From: Zasmidium citrigriseum
Lineage: Eukaryota; Ascomycota; Dothideomycetes; Mycosphaerellales; Mycosphaerellaceae
Reading direction: 5' to 3'
DNA: 64,000 nucleotides
NCBI GenBank assembly: GCA_002786025.1
Contig: NHNW01000083.1
Span: 1 to 64,000 of the forward strand
The notes beneath the pieces are model-generated. The model saw nothing but the letters and a program-made list of their open reading frames with translations. It made no database searches and was not told the DNA's origin. The number at the start of each line of letters is the position of its first letter. Positions within the stretch are counted from its first letter, which is position 1. The position numbers and the translations under genes were made by a program. Shown in pieces: positions 23,601-33,204 of the stretch.

Positions 23601-23690
23601 ACGCTGCGCGAGCGAGAGCGGCGGGCGGCGTTTGCGGAAGACGAACAGGTCGGTGAACTTTCGTTTGATGTTGACATGGATTACCGATGA
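20662..23690 (+). CDS. SAPS-family Sit4 phosphatase-associated protein
   Basis: Regulatory subunit for the PP2A-like phosphatase Sit4/PP6, acting in nutrient signalling and G1/S control. Two exons: 20662-22860 and 22929-23690 (68-bp intron), 986 residues. The start MFWRFGGYAVSTLDSILDKD is the family signature and is followed by LIQELKQQNSKLIEFL. A helical repeat domain follows (VDCPMVMDLLLKIISLE, TSAGDFLKAIITISANAT, FKTCELMAELLHCSNM). A long acidic, Ser/Pro-rich insert (about residues 440-700) precedes a second conserved block across the intron: VVPTIL, then DFFFRFPWNNFLHNVVYDVV and GYMGHLTLIAEEV. The C-terminus is acidic and ends VDMDYR. Length is close to other fungal members. Confidence 0.92.
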
Positions 23691-24473
23691 TTCCACCACG
23701 CCCTTGCCCTGTCCCCCTGCACTGCACTGCACAATATGCATTCTTTTCCTTGCCAGTCATCAGCACTCTGCATTGTCTTGGATGTCACAGCACGTTATAC
23801 ATTGTACAAAGCGAAAGAAAGAGTAAAGACACCACGCATATGGGCATGTTTCTACGGAGTCGGTCTTCATGAGACACGAAGCAAGATGAATCAAGGAGAC
23901 GGGCACAATGGTGAAAGGATGGCGAAACGAAACGAGAAGGGCATTGTACGATGTTTTGAGTTGCTGTCCAGTGCACTGGAAGGAAGAATTGGAGAAAGAT
24001 GAAGCTACGACGACCTACCACACCCAAGCCTGTGCTCACACTTTCCCTTTGTTCCCTCCACAACGGCGAAGCCTCGCAGCGACAGTTGACCGCTACTGCA
24101 CTTTGCAGGGGGCTTTTTCGCCGCCGCCCGCAAAAAGTGTTTGGTTTTCGGAGCCCGAGTCCGCTTAGAGTTGGACGCCAACGCCAATCCAACACGGACC
24201 GTTCCTTCTTTGAGGACATGCTGGTTGGAGTTTGGACCGAGGTCACGCGACACACCTTCTTTCGACTCCTTCGCCTCGTTTGTGTGCCTGGATGGTGGTC
24301 AGCACGTGTGCTTGTGCCTGTCTCTTTTCTATTTTCTTATTTTGACGTCGTCACCCCTGCTTTTGCCGTCGCACCCCCCGTCGCTTCTTTTATCCATCCA
24401 TCCCGTCGAACGAGGTACGACATGCTCTACAATCGCGAGGATTGATTGTACTGACTAATGTGTCTCGCGAATA
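23691..24473. other. Intergenic region, possible 5' exon of the acidic-protein gene
   Basis: No supported coding region on its own. Position 24414 starts a good donor (GTACGA) and 24473 ends a good acceptor with a branch-like TGACTAATG before it, so a 60-bp intron probably ends here, but I cannot find an ATG that joins in frame. Confidence 0.45.
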
Positions 24474-25146
24474 GGATTCTCCCGATGCCAACAAAACCAC
24501 CGCATCCGTCGCGCCGTTGAATATTGGCCCGTCGAGGGCTCGACGAACTTTGCAACGCCGTCTGGCTGAACGTCAGGAGAGGAACGCCTCTGATGACCCT
24601 GACGCGGCGGATTCGGATGCCTTGCAGACGGCGAGTATGCTGAGCGATGACCCGCCGGAGATTGACCTCGACAGTGCGCATCCAGACAATGATGACGATG
24701 AAGGTGAGTTTTCCCCCGGTTTGCAAATCACGGGGTTGCGGACGGTGAAGGGGGCGGGCAGTCAGGCTCGATTGGGAAAGTTTAGCAACCTCTTTATAAG
24801 CGGGAGCGATGAGTCGGATTCTGATGACGATGATGATGAGGGTGAGGCTGGGAGGGATGAGACTTTGCTTAGACAGGGTGGGGATTTCGAGGATATGGGA
24901 CGGGAGAGGAGGGTGAGGAGGCCGAGTACTACTGAAGCGAAGGAGAGGACGCCGCTGGATGATGAGGACGATGATGAGGAGATTAGTGATGAGGCGCTTG
25001 CGAGGGAGATGGAGAGGAGGTTGAGTGTTGGGGTTGGGGATGGGGATGGTCCGGGGACGATAATGGATGATGATGAGGATGATGAGGAGGAGGATAGTAG
25101 CGATGATGAGGGGTTGGTGGAGATCAAGACGAGGCGGACGAGTTGA
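24474..25146 (+). CDS. Acidic low-complexity protein, 5' end unresolved
   Basis: This looks like a last exon: an acceptor (CGAATAG) at 24473 opens a frame DSPDANKTTASVAPLNIG and continues 224 codons to a stop at 25144. The first in-frame ATG is only at 24637, so an upstream exon very likely supplies the start. Content: PSRARRTLQRRLAERQERN (basic helix), then alternating Asp/Glu/Ser runs (DDDDDEGE, LDDEDDDEEISDEALAREME, DDDEDDEEEDSSDDEG). Such tracts occur in nuclear chaperone and chromatin proteins, but I do not recognise the family. GC-poor third positions (GAT/GAG) give a long antisense open frame that I take as a shadow. Confidence 0.55.
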
Positions 25147-25658
25147 AAGAAATGTGACTTGCAGCCAGACAGAGCATGAGATATGGGTTTGAGCGGCGTT
25201 ATGGGTGTGGAGAGGAGGAGGGATTGATGATTGAACTCCTCTTGTTCTGTTACTTTTAGGATAGAAGACTTGCATTAGTAGTAGCATGATACCACAGACT
25301 TACGGAATGAGAATGGGATGGGTTCAGTCAGAATGTATGACACTTGCTAGAGTACGAACATATCAAGCAGGAGCGTTGCGATTGCGCGTGCATCCTTTTG
25401 TCGTTATTCACAATGCAAGATCCATAGCCATTGTCAACCTAGGCGAGCTTGATTGCGACTCTGGACCCTCCAGGTATTGCCGCATGCTATCTGCCAGGCC
25501 ACTGTAGCAGTTCAACAGCCATGGCCAAGAGTTTTATCGAATGGGTCCCCCAAGGCAAGCCCGGTGAGAGTTTGCAGAACTTCTGGCGCAGAACTGCTGT
25601 TGGCCTCAGACATCCGATAGACCTCCAGGGAGGAGACTTGTGTTCTCCTTTCCCTGCT
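25147..25658. other. Convergent intergenic region
   Basis: 3' flanks of the acidic-protein gene (plus) and the arrestin-like gene (minus). No gene seen. Confidence 0.6.
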
Positions 25659-27038
25659 TCAAGACGGTGGGATCCTCTCGAAGTACGACGGAGTCGCTCC
25701 AGCTCCTCCGATCACCGCATCATAACTCGGCAGAGGACTCACGGTCCTCTCTGCATCATCTGTTCCATCTCCCGCTACTGCATAATCCACCCCATCAGCA
25801 TCACCACCCGCTCTATCCTCAAGCAACGGCGGATGTACAGTCACACCAAACATCCTGAGCATCTTCATCGTCTGCCCCATCGAATAGAACGTCAACGCAA
25901 TCTTCAACTTGTAATCCCGGCTGATGTCCTCATGGGTGAATGTGCTGGGCACGGCGCTCAGCGTTCCCACGTCGACGTCGCCAGGGGTTGAGCTGGTCAG
26001 GCCGACGACCTCGCAGGTTTTCTCTTTGAGGACTTCGGTCGTGCTGAGCTCTTCGTTCGTGAAGGAGTAATCGGATCTCTTGCCGCGGGTGTTGCCTATT
26101 AGAGAGATGGTGCAGTTGTCGAGGGTGACTTGCGGGATGTCGGATGCATTGGCCGTCGTCTTGTTCCAGTCGGTGGCGTGTGAGACTCGGAAGTTTATCG
26201 GCTGGCCGATGAAGATGTGTTGCGGGACGCCGGTACATGTCACGTCAAAGACGTATTTCGGCATCGGTCCCGTGGATTTGAGGATTCTTTTGAACCCACT
26301 TAGACGATTCTCAGGGGCTAACAGGTCTTTGTGCTCGACGCTCAGTTGTTGTTTGAAGGAGGTGGTCTGGTCACTTTGCATCGTGGCTGCTATTGCGGGG
26401 ACTCGGGGACGGTCGTAGAGGATTTCTCTCTCGATTGCTGGGTTCATGATTTTGATGTCGATGCCTGGCATGGAGACTTGGAGCGAGATGCCGTAACGGA
26501 TGGACATGTCGGATTTGACGATGGCGTATTTCTCCTTCGAGGTTAGACTGGGAGGTAGGTCGTCTATTATGGTGTCGGTGCGTTGGATTCGGGATCTCCA
26601 GTTTCCTTCGTCGTCTTTGATCAGGGTGGGCTTGATCTTGTGTTTGGCTTCTGTGTGTTCCGGGAAGTCGATGGCGAATGGAAACTCGTGTTCTGAGCCT
26701 TGCTCTGCTCTGAAGGGGCCTGAATGGAGTTTGACTGTCTTGGTGACGAAGACATTGTCGTCTTGCGAGGTTGGGTCGCTGGTGGCACCGCTGCCGCTGA
26801 CTATGCGCATCACGCCTCTGAGGAGGATGTTGATCTCGAGGGGACCAAACAACTCGGCGGTTGTGGTCTTGCCGGCTGTGCGATCGAATCGAATGAGCAC
26901 ATGGCCAGACACTGGATCGTCGGAACCATAATGAATTTGCTTAGGATAGTCGAGGATCAATCGTGCGTGTAATGTGCCCAGTGATGAGTCGTGCGGCTGG
27001 CTCGACAGCACTGATGATAAGCCCATTTTGGCGGCCAT
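25659..27038 (-). CDS. Alpha-arrestin-like protein
   Basis: A single-exon, 459-residue protein with the two beta-sandwich halves of arrestin-related trafficking adaptors. The N-terminal half holds LHARLILDYPKQIHYGSDDPVSGHV and LEINILLRGVMRIV; the middle has the FPFAIDFPEHTEA word (start of the second sheet of the arrestin N domain). The second half has FDVTCTGVPQHIFIGQPINF and a Tyr-containing tail (PLPSYDAVIG). Alpha-arrestins recruit Rsp5-type ubiquitin ligase to membrane transporters; here no perfect PPxY is seen, only LPSY, so recruitment may differ. The start is the first ATG (27038); a second ATG, 12 bp further in, is also possible. Upstream in-frame codons begin only with TTG. Confidence 0.78.
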   Translation of the reverse strand: MAAKMGLSSVLSSQPHDSSLGTLHARLILDYPKQIHYGSDDPVSGHVLIRFDRTAGKTTTAELFGPLEINILLRGVMRIVSGSGATSDPTSQDDNVFVTKTVKLHSGPFRAEQGSEHEFPFAIDFPEHTEAKHKIKPTLIKDDEGNWRSRIQRTDTIIDDLPPSLTSKEKYAIVKSDMSIRYGISLQVSMPGIDIKIMNPAIEREILYDRPRVPAIAATMQSDQTTSFKQQLSVEHKDLLAPENRLSGFKRILKSTGPMPKYVFDVTCTGVPQHIFIGQPINFRVSHATDWNKTTANASDIPQVTLDNCTISLIGNTRGKRSDYSFTNEELSTTEVLKEKTCEVVGLTSSTPGDVDVGTLSAVPSTFTHEDISRDYKLKIALTFYSMGQTMKMLRMFGVTVHPPLLEDRAGGDADGVDYAVAGDGTDDAERTVSPLPSYDAVIGGAGATPSYFERIPPS

Positions 27039-27605
27039 GGGCGGAAGATGTCGCTGGTCCAATTGTTAAACCCTCATGCTGTCGTTCATGGTGCTGTGAA
27101 CAAGGTCGCTCCTGAAGTACAGTATAGTGAGGCGGATGTTGTTGCCGTGATGTTGGCGCAGCGGCCAGCACATGTGGCTGAGCAGGTGCCGATCTTCGGC
27201 TTCAGCTTTCGACGTCACCTCTTCTTGATCAATGTGGTGAAGAGTCGTTGGTACAGCCTGGTATACATTTTCAGCTCTGGCTTATGCAATGCTCTCGCCG
27301 TGATCAATCTTGAGAGGATTCCGATCTCAGCCGAAGAGTCAGCAGCTTGTGACATGTCCGATCTCCCTTCCGCATTGCCGTGAAGGATGCGCCAAGATTG
27401 GGACCAGCATCACTTTCGATGCGCTCCATATTGGGAACCGGCTTTCGTACAGCATCAGAGATGTAGTAGCATCATGAATCGAAGAAGCTGCAAGTAAGAA
27501 GGAGGTGCCGCATAGACGTCTTTTGAACAACCAACCGCCTCATCGACATGACCCACACCCGCCATAGACTTCAGTCTAATGCACGTTCATGCAGGACCAC
27601 GAGCC
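27039..27605. other. Intergenic region left of the MITE
   Basis: Promoter side of the arrestin-like gene. No gene seen. Confidence 0.55.
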
Positions 27606-28108
27606 CAAGAAGGATCGGGGGCACCCGCCAAGAGCACCCAGCGCCCACCTACATCGGCTAGCCTCCAGCTTGCTCGAATTCTTGGTGGATTTGAAGGGGC
27701 ATTAATTAACGTTTTTGATGCGAATCGAATCGAATCATCGTTGGCATCGAATCATTCTCATCGAGTAGCTGCTTCTACATTAGATGCTATCTTATTAGGG
27801 AGTCGCACCAAGGTTTCCTATTAAGATGCCCGTACCACAATGGCTATATCGAATAGGCTAGCGACGTAGGGGTAGTAATCTGCCGCCCCGAGCTGCATTT
27901 CTCAAGTCCGCATTAAATTGCTATACCTCATCGTTAGAGTGGCTGTTTGTAACAGCGAAGGCTAGCTACCGGAGTGCCTCATCTGTTTACTTCGAATTTG
28001 ATGGAAATTGATTAGGGCCCATTAAGATTTTGGTTAGGAAGATCCCTCCGAGCTCGCAGGTTTTGCTGGGTGCTGGGTGCTCTTGGCGGGTGCCCCCGAT
28101 CCTTTTTG
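27606..28108. mobile_element. MITE with 37-bp TIRs and 9-bp target duplication
   Basis: Terminal inverted repeats at 27606-27642 and 28072-28108 match over 37 bp with one mismatch; the inner 33 bp are identical. The ends read CAAGAAGGATCGGGG and its complement ending CCTTTTTG. Both sides are flanked by CCACGAGCC (27597-27605 and 28109-28117), a 9-bp target-site duplication. The interior is AT-richer, has no reading frame, and contains a short GAATC-rich run near 27720-27765. A 9-bp duplication points to the Mutator-like superfamily; an 8-bp reading (hAT) is less likely because all nine bases match. No transposase is carried, so it would be non-autonomous. Confidence 0.87.
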
Positions 28109-28490
28109 CCACGAGCCGCTCGTCGGGTAGGACGTCTGCACAAGGCAAGTGAGCACGCGACACTTCTTCATCACGTGTCTCTCCTACGACTCCTGTCTTC
28201 AATCCATTACTTCACGTTTATGTTCGTGTGGGCCTGATGCTCTTACGTTCTGTCCGGTCGACATGAGATTCCGCCTAAAGAAGAACACTTTTGCAGACTG
28301 CGGATGCAAGGACTCCACTTTCACGATGCCGTCCTGCTGTATTACCTCGTTTGCAGACGACGAGGGCGCTTAGGATGGCGAGAGAAAGCTCATATAAAGA
28401 GGTCTGGTCGTTGTAAGCAAGTGCTCATTGTTCCTGACAATCACTTCAGCATTCCGCAACATCGTCTCGAACGAACCATCTACCTCAGCA
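28109..28490. other. Promoter region of the 2OG oxygenase gene
   Basis: No gene seen. It includes the right 9-bp target duplication of the MITE, about 370 bp upstream of the ATG. Confidence 0.55.
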
Positions 28491-29585
28491 ATGACGACCT
28501 CCTTCTCTAGCCTTCCAATTGTGGACTTGTCCATTCTCTCCCTCAACTGCCCTTCTCCAGATGCTCTCAGGGCCCTTAGCGAGGAGCTCCATGATGTCTT
28601 CGCAACCACAGGCTTTGCCTACTTGGTCAACTCTCCCCTGACCTTCGCCCATGAGGAAGTCTTTGGATTGGCCAGCCAGTTCTTCCAGAAGGACATGTCC
28701 GAGAAGATGAAGCTGGCGAAGAAGGCTTTTGCAAGGTCCAACAAGAATACCTACCGTGGCTACTTCCCTCCTCAGCCCGGCCAGATGGATAACTTGAAGG
28801 AGGGCTTCGAGGTTGGGCCATCGGTTGCTCCAAGGCAAATGAACCTGGGCAGGCACCAGAAGTTTGATCTGGTTGAGCCAAATGTCTGGCCCCAGGTATG
28901 CCAATCGAACTTCGTCTCGAACACCAGAAGGTAATCTGACACTCAGCAGGAGAAGTCCTTCGACGAAGCCCGATCCAAGATCGAGCTTCTGCATCGCGAG
29001 CTGCAGTCTCTGTCGTCGATGCTGTTATCCCTCATCGCTGTCTCTCTTGGCAAGCCAGCCGATCACTTCTCCTCGTACCTCATCGACTCCTTGTCGACAC
29101 TCCGCCTCTTGCACTATCCACCACAATCATCAGATGCAGCATCTGATGAGGTCAAGCTCTGCTGCACGCCGCACACCGACAGCGGCATCCTGACACTACT
29201 CCATCAAGACCCAACTGGCGGACTCGAGGTCCTTAATGCCAAGGATGAGTGGGTCCCGGCCCCATACGTTCCTGGTTCCATCGTCGTGAACATTGGAGAC
29301 CTCATGGCGGAGGTCAGTGGTGGTCGTTTCGTGGCCACGATGCATCGAGTCCGAACGAATGCTGGTGGTGCAAGTAGAAAGGATGGCATGGGTCGATTCA
29401 GCGTGCCTTTCTTCTTCGAGCCTGGAGAGAGTTGTGTCGTCAGGAGCGTTGATGGCGGTGAGGGTGTTGTGTATGGCGAGCATATCAGGAAGAAGATGGG
29501 GACCTGGGTCGAGTATCTTCATGAGGTACCTGAGAAGACGCTCGATGAGAATGCTGGGCAACGTGTTGCTGTCGAGGCTTTCTAG
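28491..29585 (+). CDS. 2-oxoglutarate/Fe(II)-dependent oxygenase
   Basis: A soluble dioxygenase of the isopenicillin-N-synthase-like family. Two exons: 28491-28895 and 28947 or 28950-29585, for 346-347 residues. The N-terminal DIOX_N region has LPIVDLSILSL and FATTGFAYLVNSP, followed by YRGYFPPQPGQ and KEGFEVG. The Fe(II) site is complete: HTDSGILTLLHQD (HxD) and the distal histidine in ATMHRV; the 2OG-binding arginine is in GRFSVPFFFEP. The acceptor is a tandem CAGCAG, so splicing may include or skip one Gln codon. Substrate unknown; relatives act in secondary metabolism and in oxidation of small acids. No cluster partners are adjacent, although the ATP9 gene follows on the other strand. Confidence 0.88.
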
Positions 29586-30864
29586 ACGAATAGCTTTTCA
29601 GAGTAGACATCGACTTCAGCTAGTATCCCGGCCAGATTCAGCACGAGTATTGCAGCGTACGCATCGAGCTGCGCTTGGTCTCGGAACAACCATTGCTCTT
29701 GTAAATAGCATCTCTTTCCTGTGCCCTGTCGACACCGTCGTATCATCATGCCTTGGATGTAGCGAAGCCCAATTGAGGACAGTACCCGCCGCGACAGATG
29801 GAACAGTGGTGATGCTGAGCAGCTCAATCGCTCAGTCACTCGTTCTCGTCTTGGACAGGCGTTCGGCCATGCAGCTCTCGGTTGAGAACCTCAGCGAGCT
29901 CGCCAGGAATCGTGCCACGGTAAGTCTTGAAGCATTGGGAGTCGTCAATGCGTCTTGAGTTGCTGTCGTTCTGTCTCATAGATGAGAAGATGATGAGTCA
30001 ATGTCTCAAACAGCCGAGGAATGGCAAAGGTGATGTAGACTGCTCCGAGGCCACCATGTCTCGCGTGGGGTCGGGGATAGTCCAACGGCAATGCGGAGCC
30101 TATGCTCCCATCACAGCTTCGCCGATGCCGGATTCGGGCCATGTGTATCTTGTCAGGTCTGACGACACTGAAGGCGGTGTCGATGGACTCGGGTGGCCCG
30201 ACGACGTGTTCGAGGCGAGCTGAGAAATGACCAACCAGCCAGCGGCTGCGGTCGGTGCCTTGCCTGCTTCATCAAGTGTATGGTGCTAGGACTGGATGAG
30301 GGCTCGCTCGTAGCTTCTCATGGCTTTCGACAAACGAAGATGACCTTGAAGGGGGCTTCGGTGGCTCCCGGGCTTACGTTCGTGCGGAGATGGGCGGACT
30401 CGAGAGCGATGCCGAAAACGTACGGAGTCGAGAAGAGGCCTATGTTGAATGTTGATGCTCGAGGATAGGCGTTGTGTGTTGTTGGCGGTGGTGGCAATCG
30501 TGGCGCCGACGGCAGGAAGTTGAACGTTCTCGAGCATTGACATATCTTTTCTGCCATCAGTCAGTGCCTCGATAGTTTCAACGTACCTAACAATGACGGA
30601 GAGAGACTTGAGAGAGATGGAGCATGTTCTCAGAACAAAGGAAATCTTTTCCCTCATACGAGGTTCTTCTGGTCGAAGCCAAGCTCCGATCTGATGAGTA
30701 GGTACAGTGGTGCCAGGGCCGTGAGCCGAGTCTTTTGTCGAATCGCGTCAAATGCTCCGCTCTCTATCGGTTTGTCTCTATCCTATGCTCTTGTTTCGCT
30801 CGATACTGGTACAATCATGCAGAAGAGACAACCCCCCTTATGCCGTAGAACTCCGAACCGTCGC
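29586..30864. other. Convergent intergenic region
   Basis: Between the 3' ends of the oxygenase (plus) and ATP9 (minus) lie 1.28 kb with only short frames. The best is a minus-strand ATG frame at 30318-30557 (79 codons, with PTTHNAYPRASTFNIGLF and TEAPFKVIFVCRKP), which reads protein-like but has no family I recognise. I leave it unassigned. Confidence 0.45.
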
Positions 30865-31528
30865 TTAGACGTACTTGCACATCATGGCAACCATGAGGTC
30901 GAAAAGCTGTTTTTTCAATCACGTGATTAGCGATCTCATCAAGAAAGTCATCGAGGCTGATACTTACACCGATGGCCTCGACGAAAGCGAAGCCCAAAAT
31001 GGCGTAAGAGAAGAGCTGGCCGCGGAGGGATGGGTTGCGGGCGACAGCCTGGAGGAGAGCAGCGAACACCAATCCGATACCAATACCAGCTAATTGAAGG
31101 ACATAAGGTCAGCGGAAGTTCAGACGTGTCGCAGGATGGGCTTCTGCCCTCGAGTATACGTACCACCGCCAAGACCAATGGCAGCAGAGCCCATACCCAA
31201 GTTCTGGGAGACCTGGACGAGGGCGTTGGCCATCTCGGAGGAGTAGGCGCGCTTGGCCTGCATGCCGATGGGCGAGACCTTGGTGCGGGCGGAGTTGAGG
31301 AGGGTCGAGGTGCGCTTCATGGTGTTGAAGGTGGCGGTCTTAGGGGTGGCGGCTAGGAGACACATGTCAATGGAGGCTCTCATCGAGCTCGAGGAGCTCT
31401 CAATGGCAGCTCTTACCAGAGTAGGCACGGGCGAACTTCTGGAGCTGCTGAGGCTTGAAGGCCGGGCGGGCGCTCTGGGCGGCCATCTGGGCCATCTTGG
31501 GGGCGGCGGTGCGAAGAGAGGAGGCCAT
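30865..31528 (-). CDS. ATP9: Mitochondrial ATP synthase subunit 9 (subunit c)
   Basis: Nuclear gene for the proteolipid ring subunit of F1Fo-ATP synthase, imported into the inner membrane. Four exons on the minus strand: 31528-31417, 31352-31164, 31089-30968 and 30906-30865, for 154 residues. A long positively charged presequence ([31 protein letters not shown]) precedes the mature hairpin: helix 1 with [18 protein letters not shown], the polar loop ARNPSLRGQ, and helix 2 with [15 protein letters not shown], which carries the proton-binding glutamate. Exon joins fall inside GGAG and IGLF and restore perfectly conserved words, so the model is secure. Introns are 61, 74 and 64 bp. The length suits the nuclear-encoded fungal form. 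Confidence 0.95.
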
Positions 31529-33204
31529 TGTGATGGTATGTGATGGGCGGAAGACGAATTGGATGGTCTTCTGATGGAATTGATGGAGCGGAGTTGGTGA
31601 GTGGTGCTGTCGAAAGGACTGGAGAGCTGTCACGGGGAAAGCGTGGGAGATCGAGGAGGGTTGGAATTTTGCGTGGAATGGCCGCTTAAAGGTCGGGTAG
31701 TCCTAGGGGGAGCTATGACGGACCACCTGGCCTGACGACGGTCTCTGATTGGAACCGGTACCCCCTTGTCCACCGCTCCGGCGACGACGTTTGCGTTTTG
31801 CTCCGGTCTCGCCCGGTGGTCGACGGTGAAAGATATAAAGACCTCGTCCCTCGGCCATGATCAAGGAGATGCTGATGTCCCCTTTCACTTATGGATGGAC
31901 TCGACGATGAGATGGATGTCCAGCATCGATCCTCCGCTACCCTCCCCTTTCACATCGACCTTCATCCCACGCCATCCAGGCCAGGCCGGTGTCACATGCG
32001 GATTCACACACAGAAGGCTGCCAGTCAACGATCTCGGGTACGGCTCTCACGTTTTGCAACATGCGGCCCGTCCATGCTTCGATCAAAATTTTCGACGTCC
32101 ATGCGCTACCCGATCCCGGCTTCGCCCGAGTCGTCAAGTTGATGGATATCCATCACTTTTTGACTTGGTTGTGCAAAAAGTCATCTGGTATTGCATCGCT
32201 ACGATCACATGAGGATCGTTGGGTCATTCCACGGCCAACTGATAAGAACGCAGAGCTGTTCCCAGAGTCAAGCAAGGGCAGCTCCATGACCTGACGTCGA
32301 AAACAGCTCATCCCAGGCTGGTGGATCTGCCGCCGTGCGCCAGATCGAACGGACGTGGATCCGTTTCAACGCCAACGTGCGCGTGAAGATTTCGGCGAGA
32401 TTGCTCCGAGTAAGAATCTGTCCAACGTTGGCATGTGATTGGGTTGGATAAGTCCCGATGGCAAACGCGCGGCTGCAGCCGGACGCCATCCGTTCGGCTT
32501 CCAGCATCCAGCAGGCTTGAGGCTGAAAATATCCGTGTCTCCTTTTGCCTCGTCGTTTCGTTGGGAAACCGCATCGATAACAGTGATTGCTTCCGAGGTC
32601 TTTCTGTAGGTGCTTGCCGCACACGTGAAGAAATGTGACGTTTGATAGGGAACAGGGGGCTGAGATGGCGGAAAGTAACACAGAGCGTGGGATGTCCGCT
32701 TGCTTTTCCAGGGCAAATGGTGATGCAGACTGATACGAAACGAACGCCGGCGACCAGCCAACGCAGCACGCCCAAGGGGCAGATAAGACGATTCTTGACT
32801 GAAGGAGACATGAAATCTGACGGTGACCCACCACACTTCGGACGGTATCCGCGGCCGGTTACTTGCTAGCACCGACCGCGATTCTTCCAGGACGTGGGCA
32901 GTGGCATCGTTCGGCGGCGCAGGTCAGGTCACGCGGTCGTCTCTCAGGTAAAAGAAGAGCACCCCAAGGCATTGGCATAATTGCTTTTGGCTGGTAAGTG
33001 AATGTTGAGGAGAAACAGCTCCGCGAAGGAAGTCGCAGTCGTTGTGCTTTCCCCTCACGCGATCGAGCCATCGCACGAGTACCCGAGGTCTTGGCGTTTC
33101 ACCTCACGACGGCTCTTAACTGAGCTTTCATTAAGACTTTGATTGAGAAATACTCATTGAATTCATGGCCAACTCGAAGTTTTGACTACACATGCTACAA
33201 CAGC
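31529..33204. other. Long intergenic region
   Basis: 1.68 kb with the ATP9 promoter at the left. Several overlapping frames on both strands (largest near 32268-32872, minus) show no motifs and are probably accidental. Confidence 0.5.

Noticed and set aside
24427..25287. 286-codon minus-strand frame
   Set aside because: It is the complement of the Asp/Glu-rich exon on the plus strand. Runs of GAT/GAG give open antisense frames rich in Ile/Pro/His by necessity, and it begins in the 3' flank.
30318..30557. 79-codon minus-strand frame as a small gene
   Set aside because: A stop lies just upstream, no clean intron joins it to another frame, and no family is recognised; noted in the gap entry only.
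31529..32872. Several overlapping frames of 100-190 codons
   Set aside because: They overlap in different phases and on both strands, with no motif, no codon preference and no splice-linked extension.
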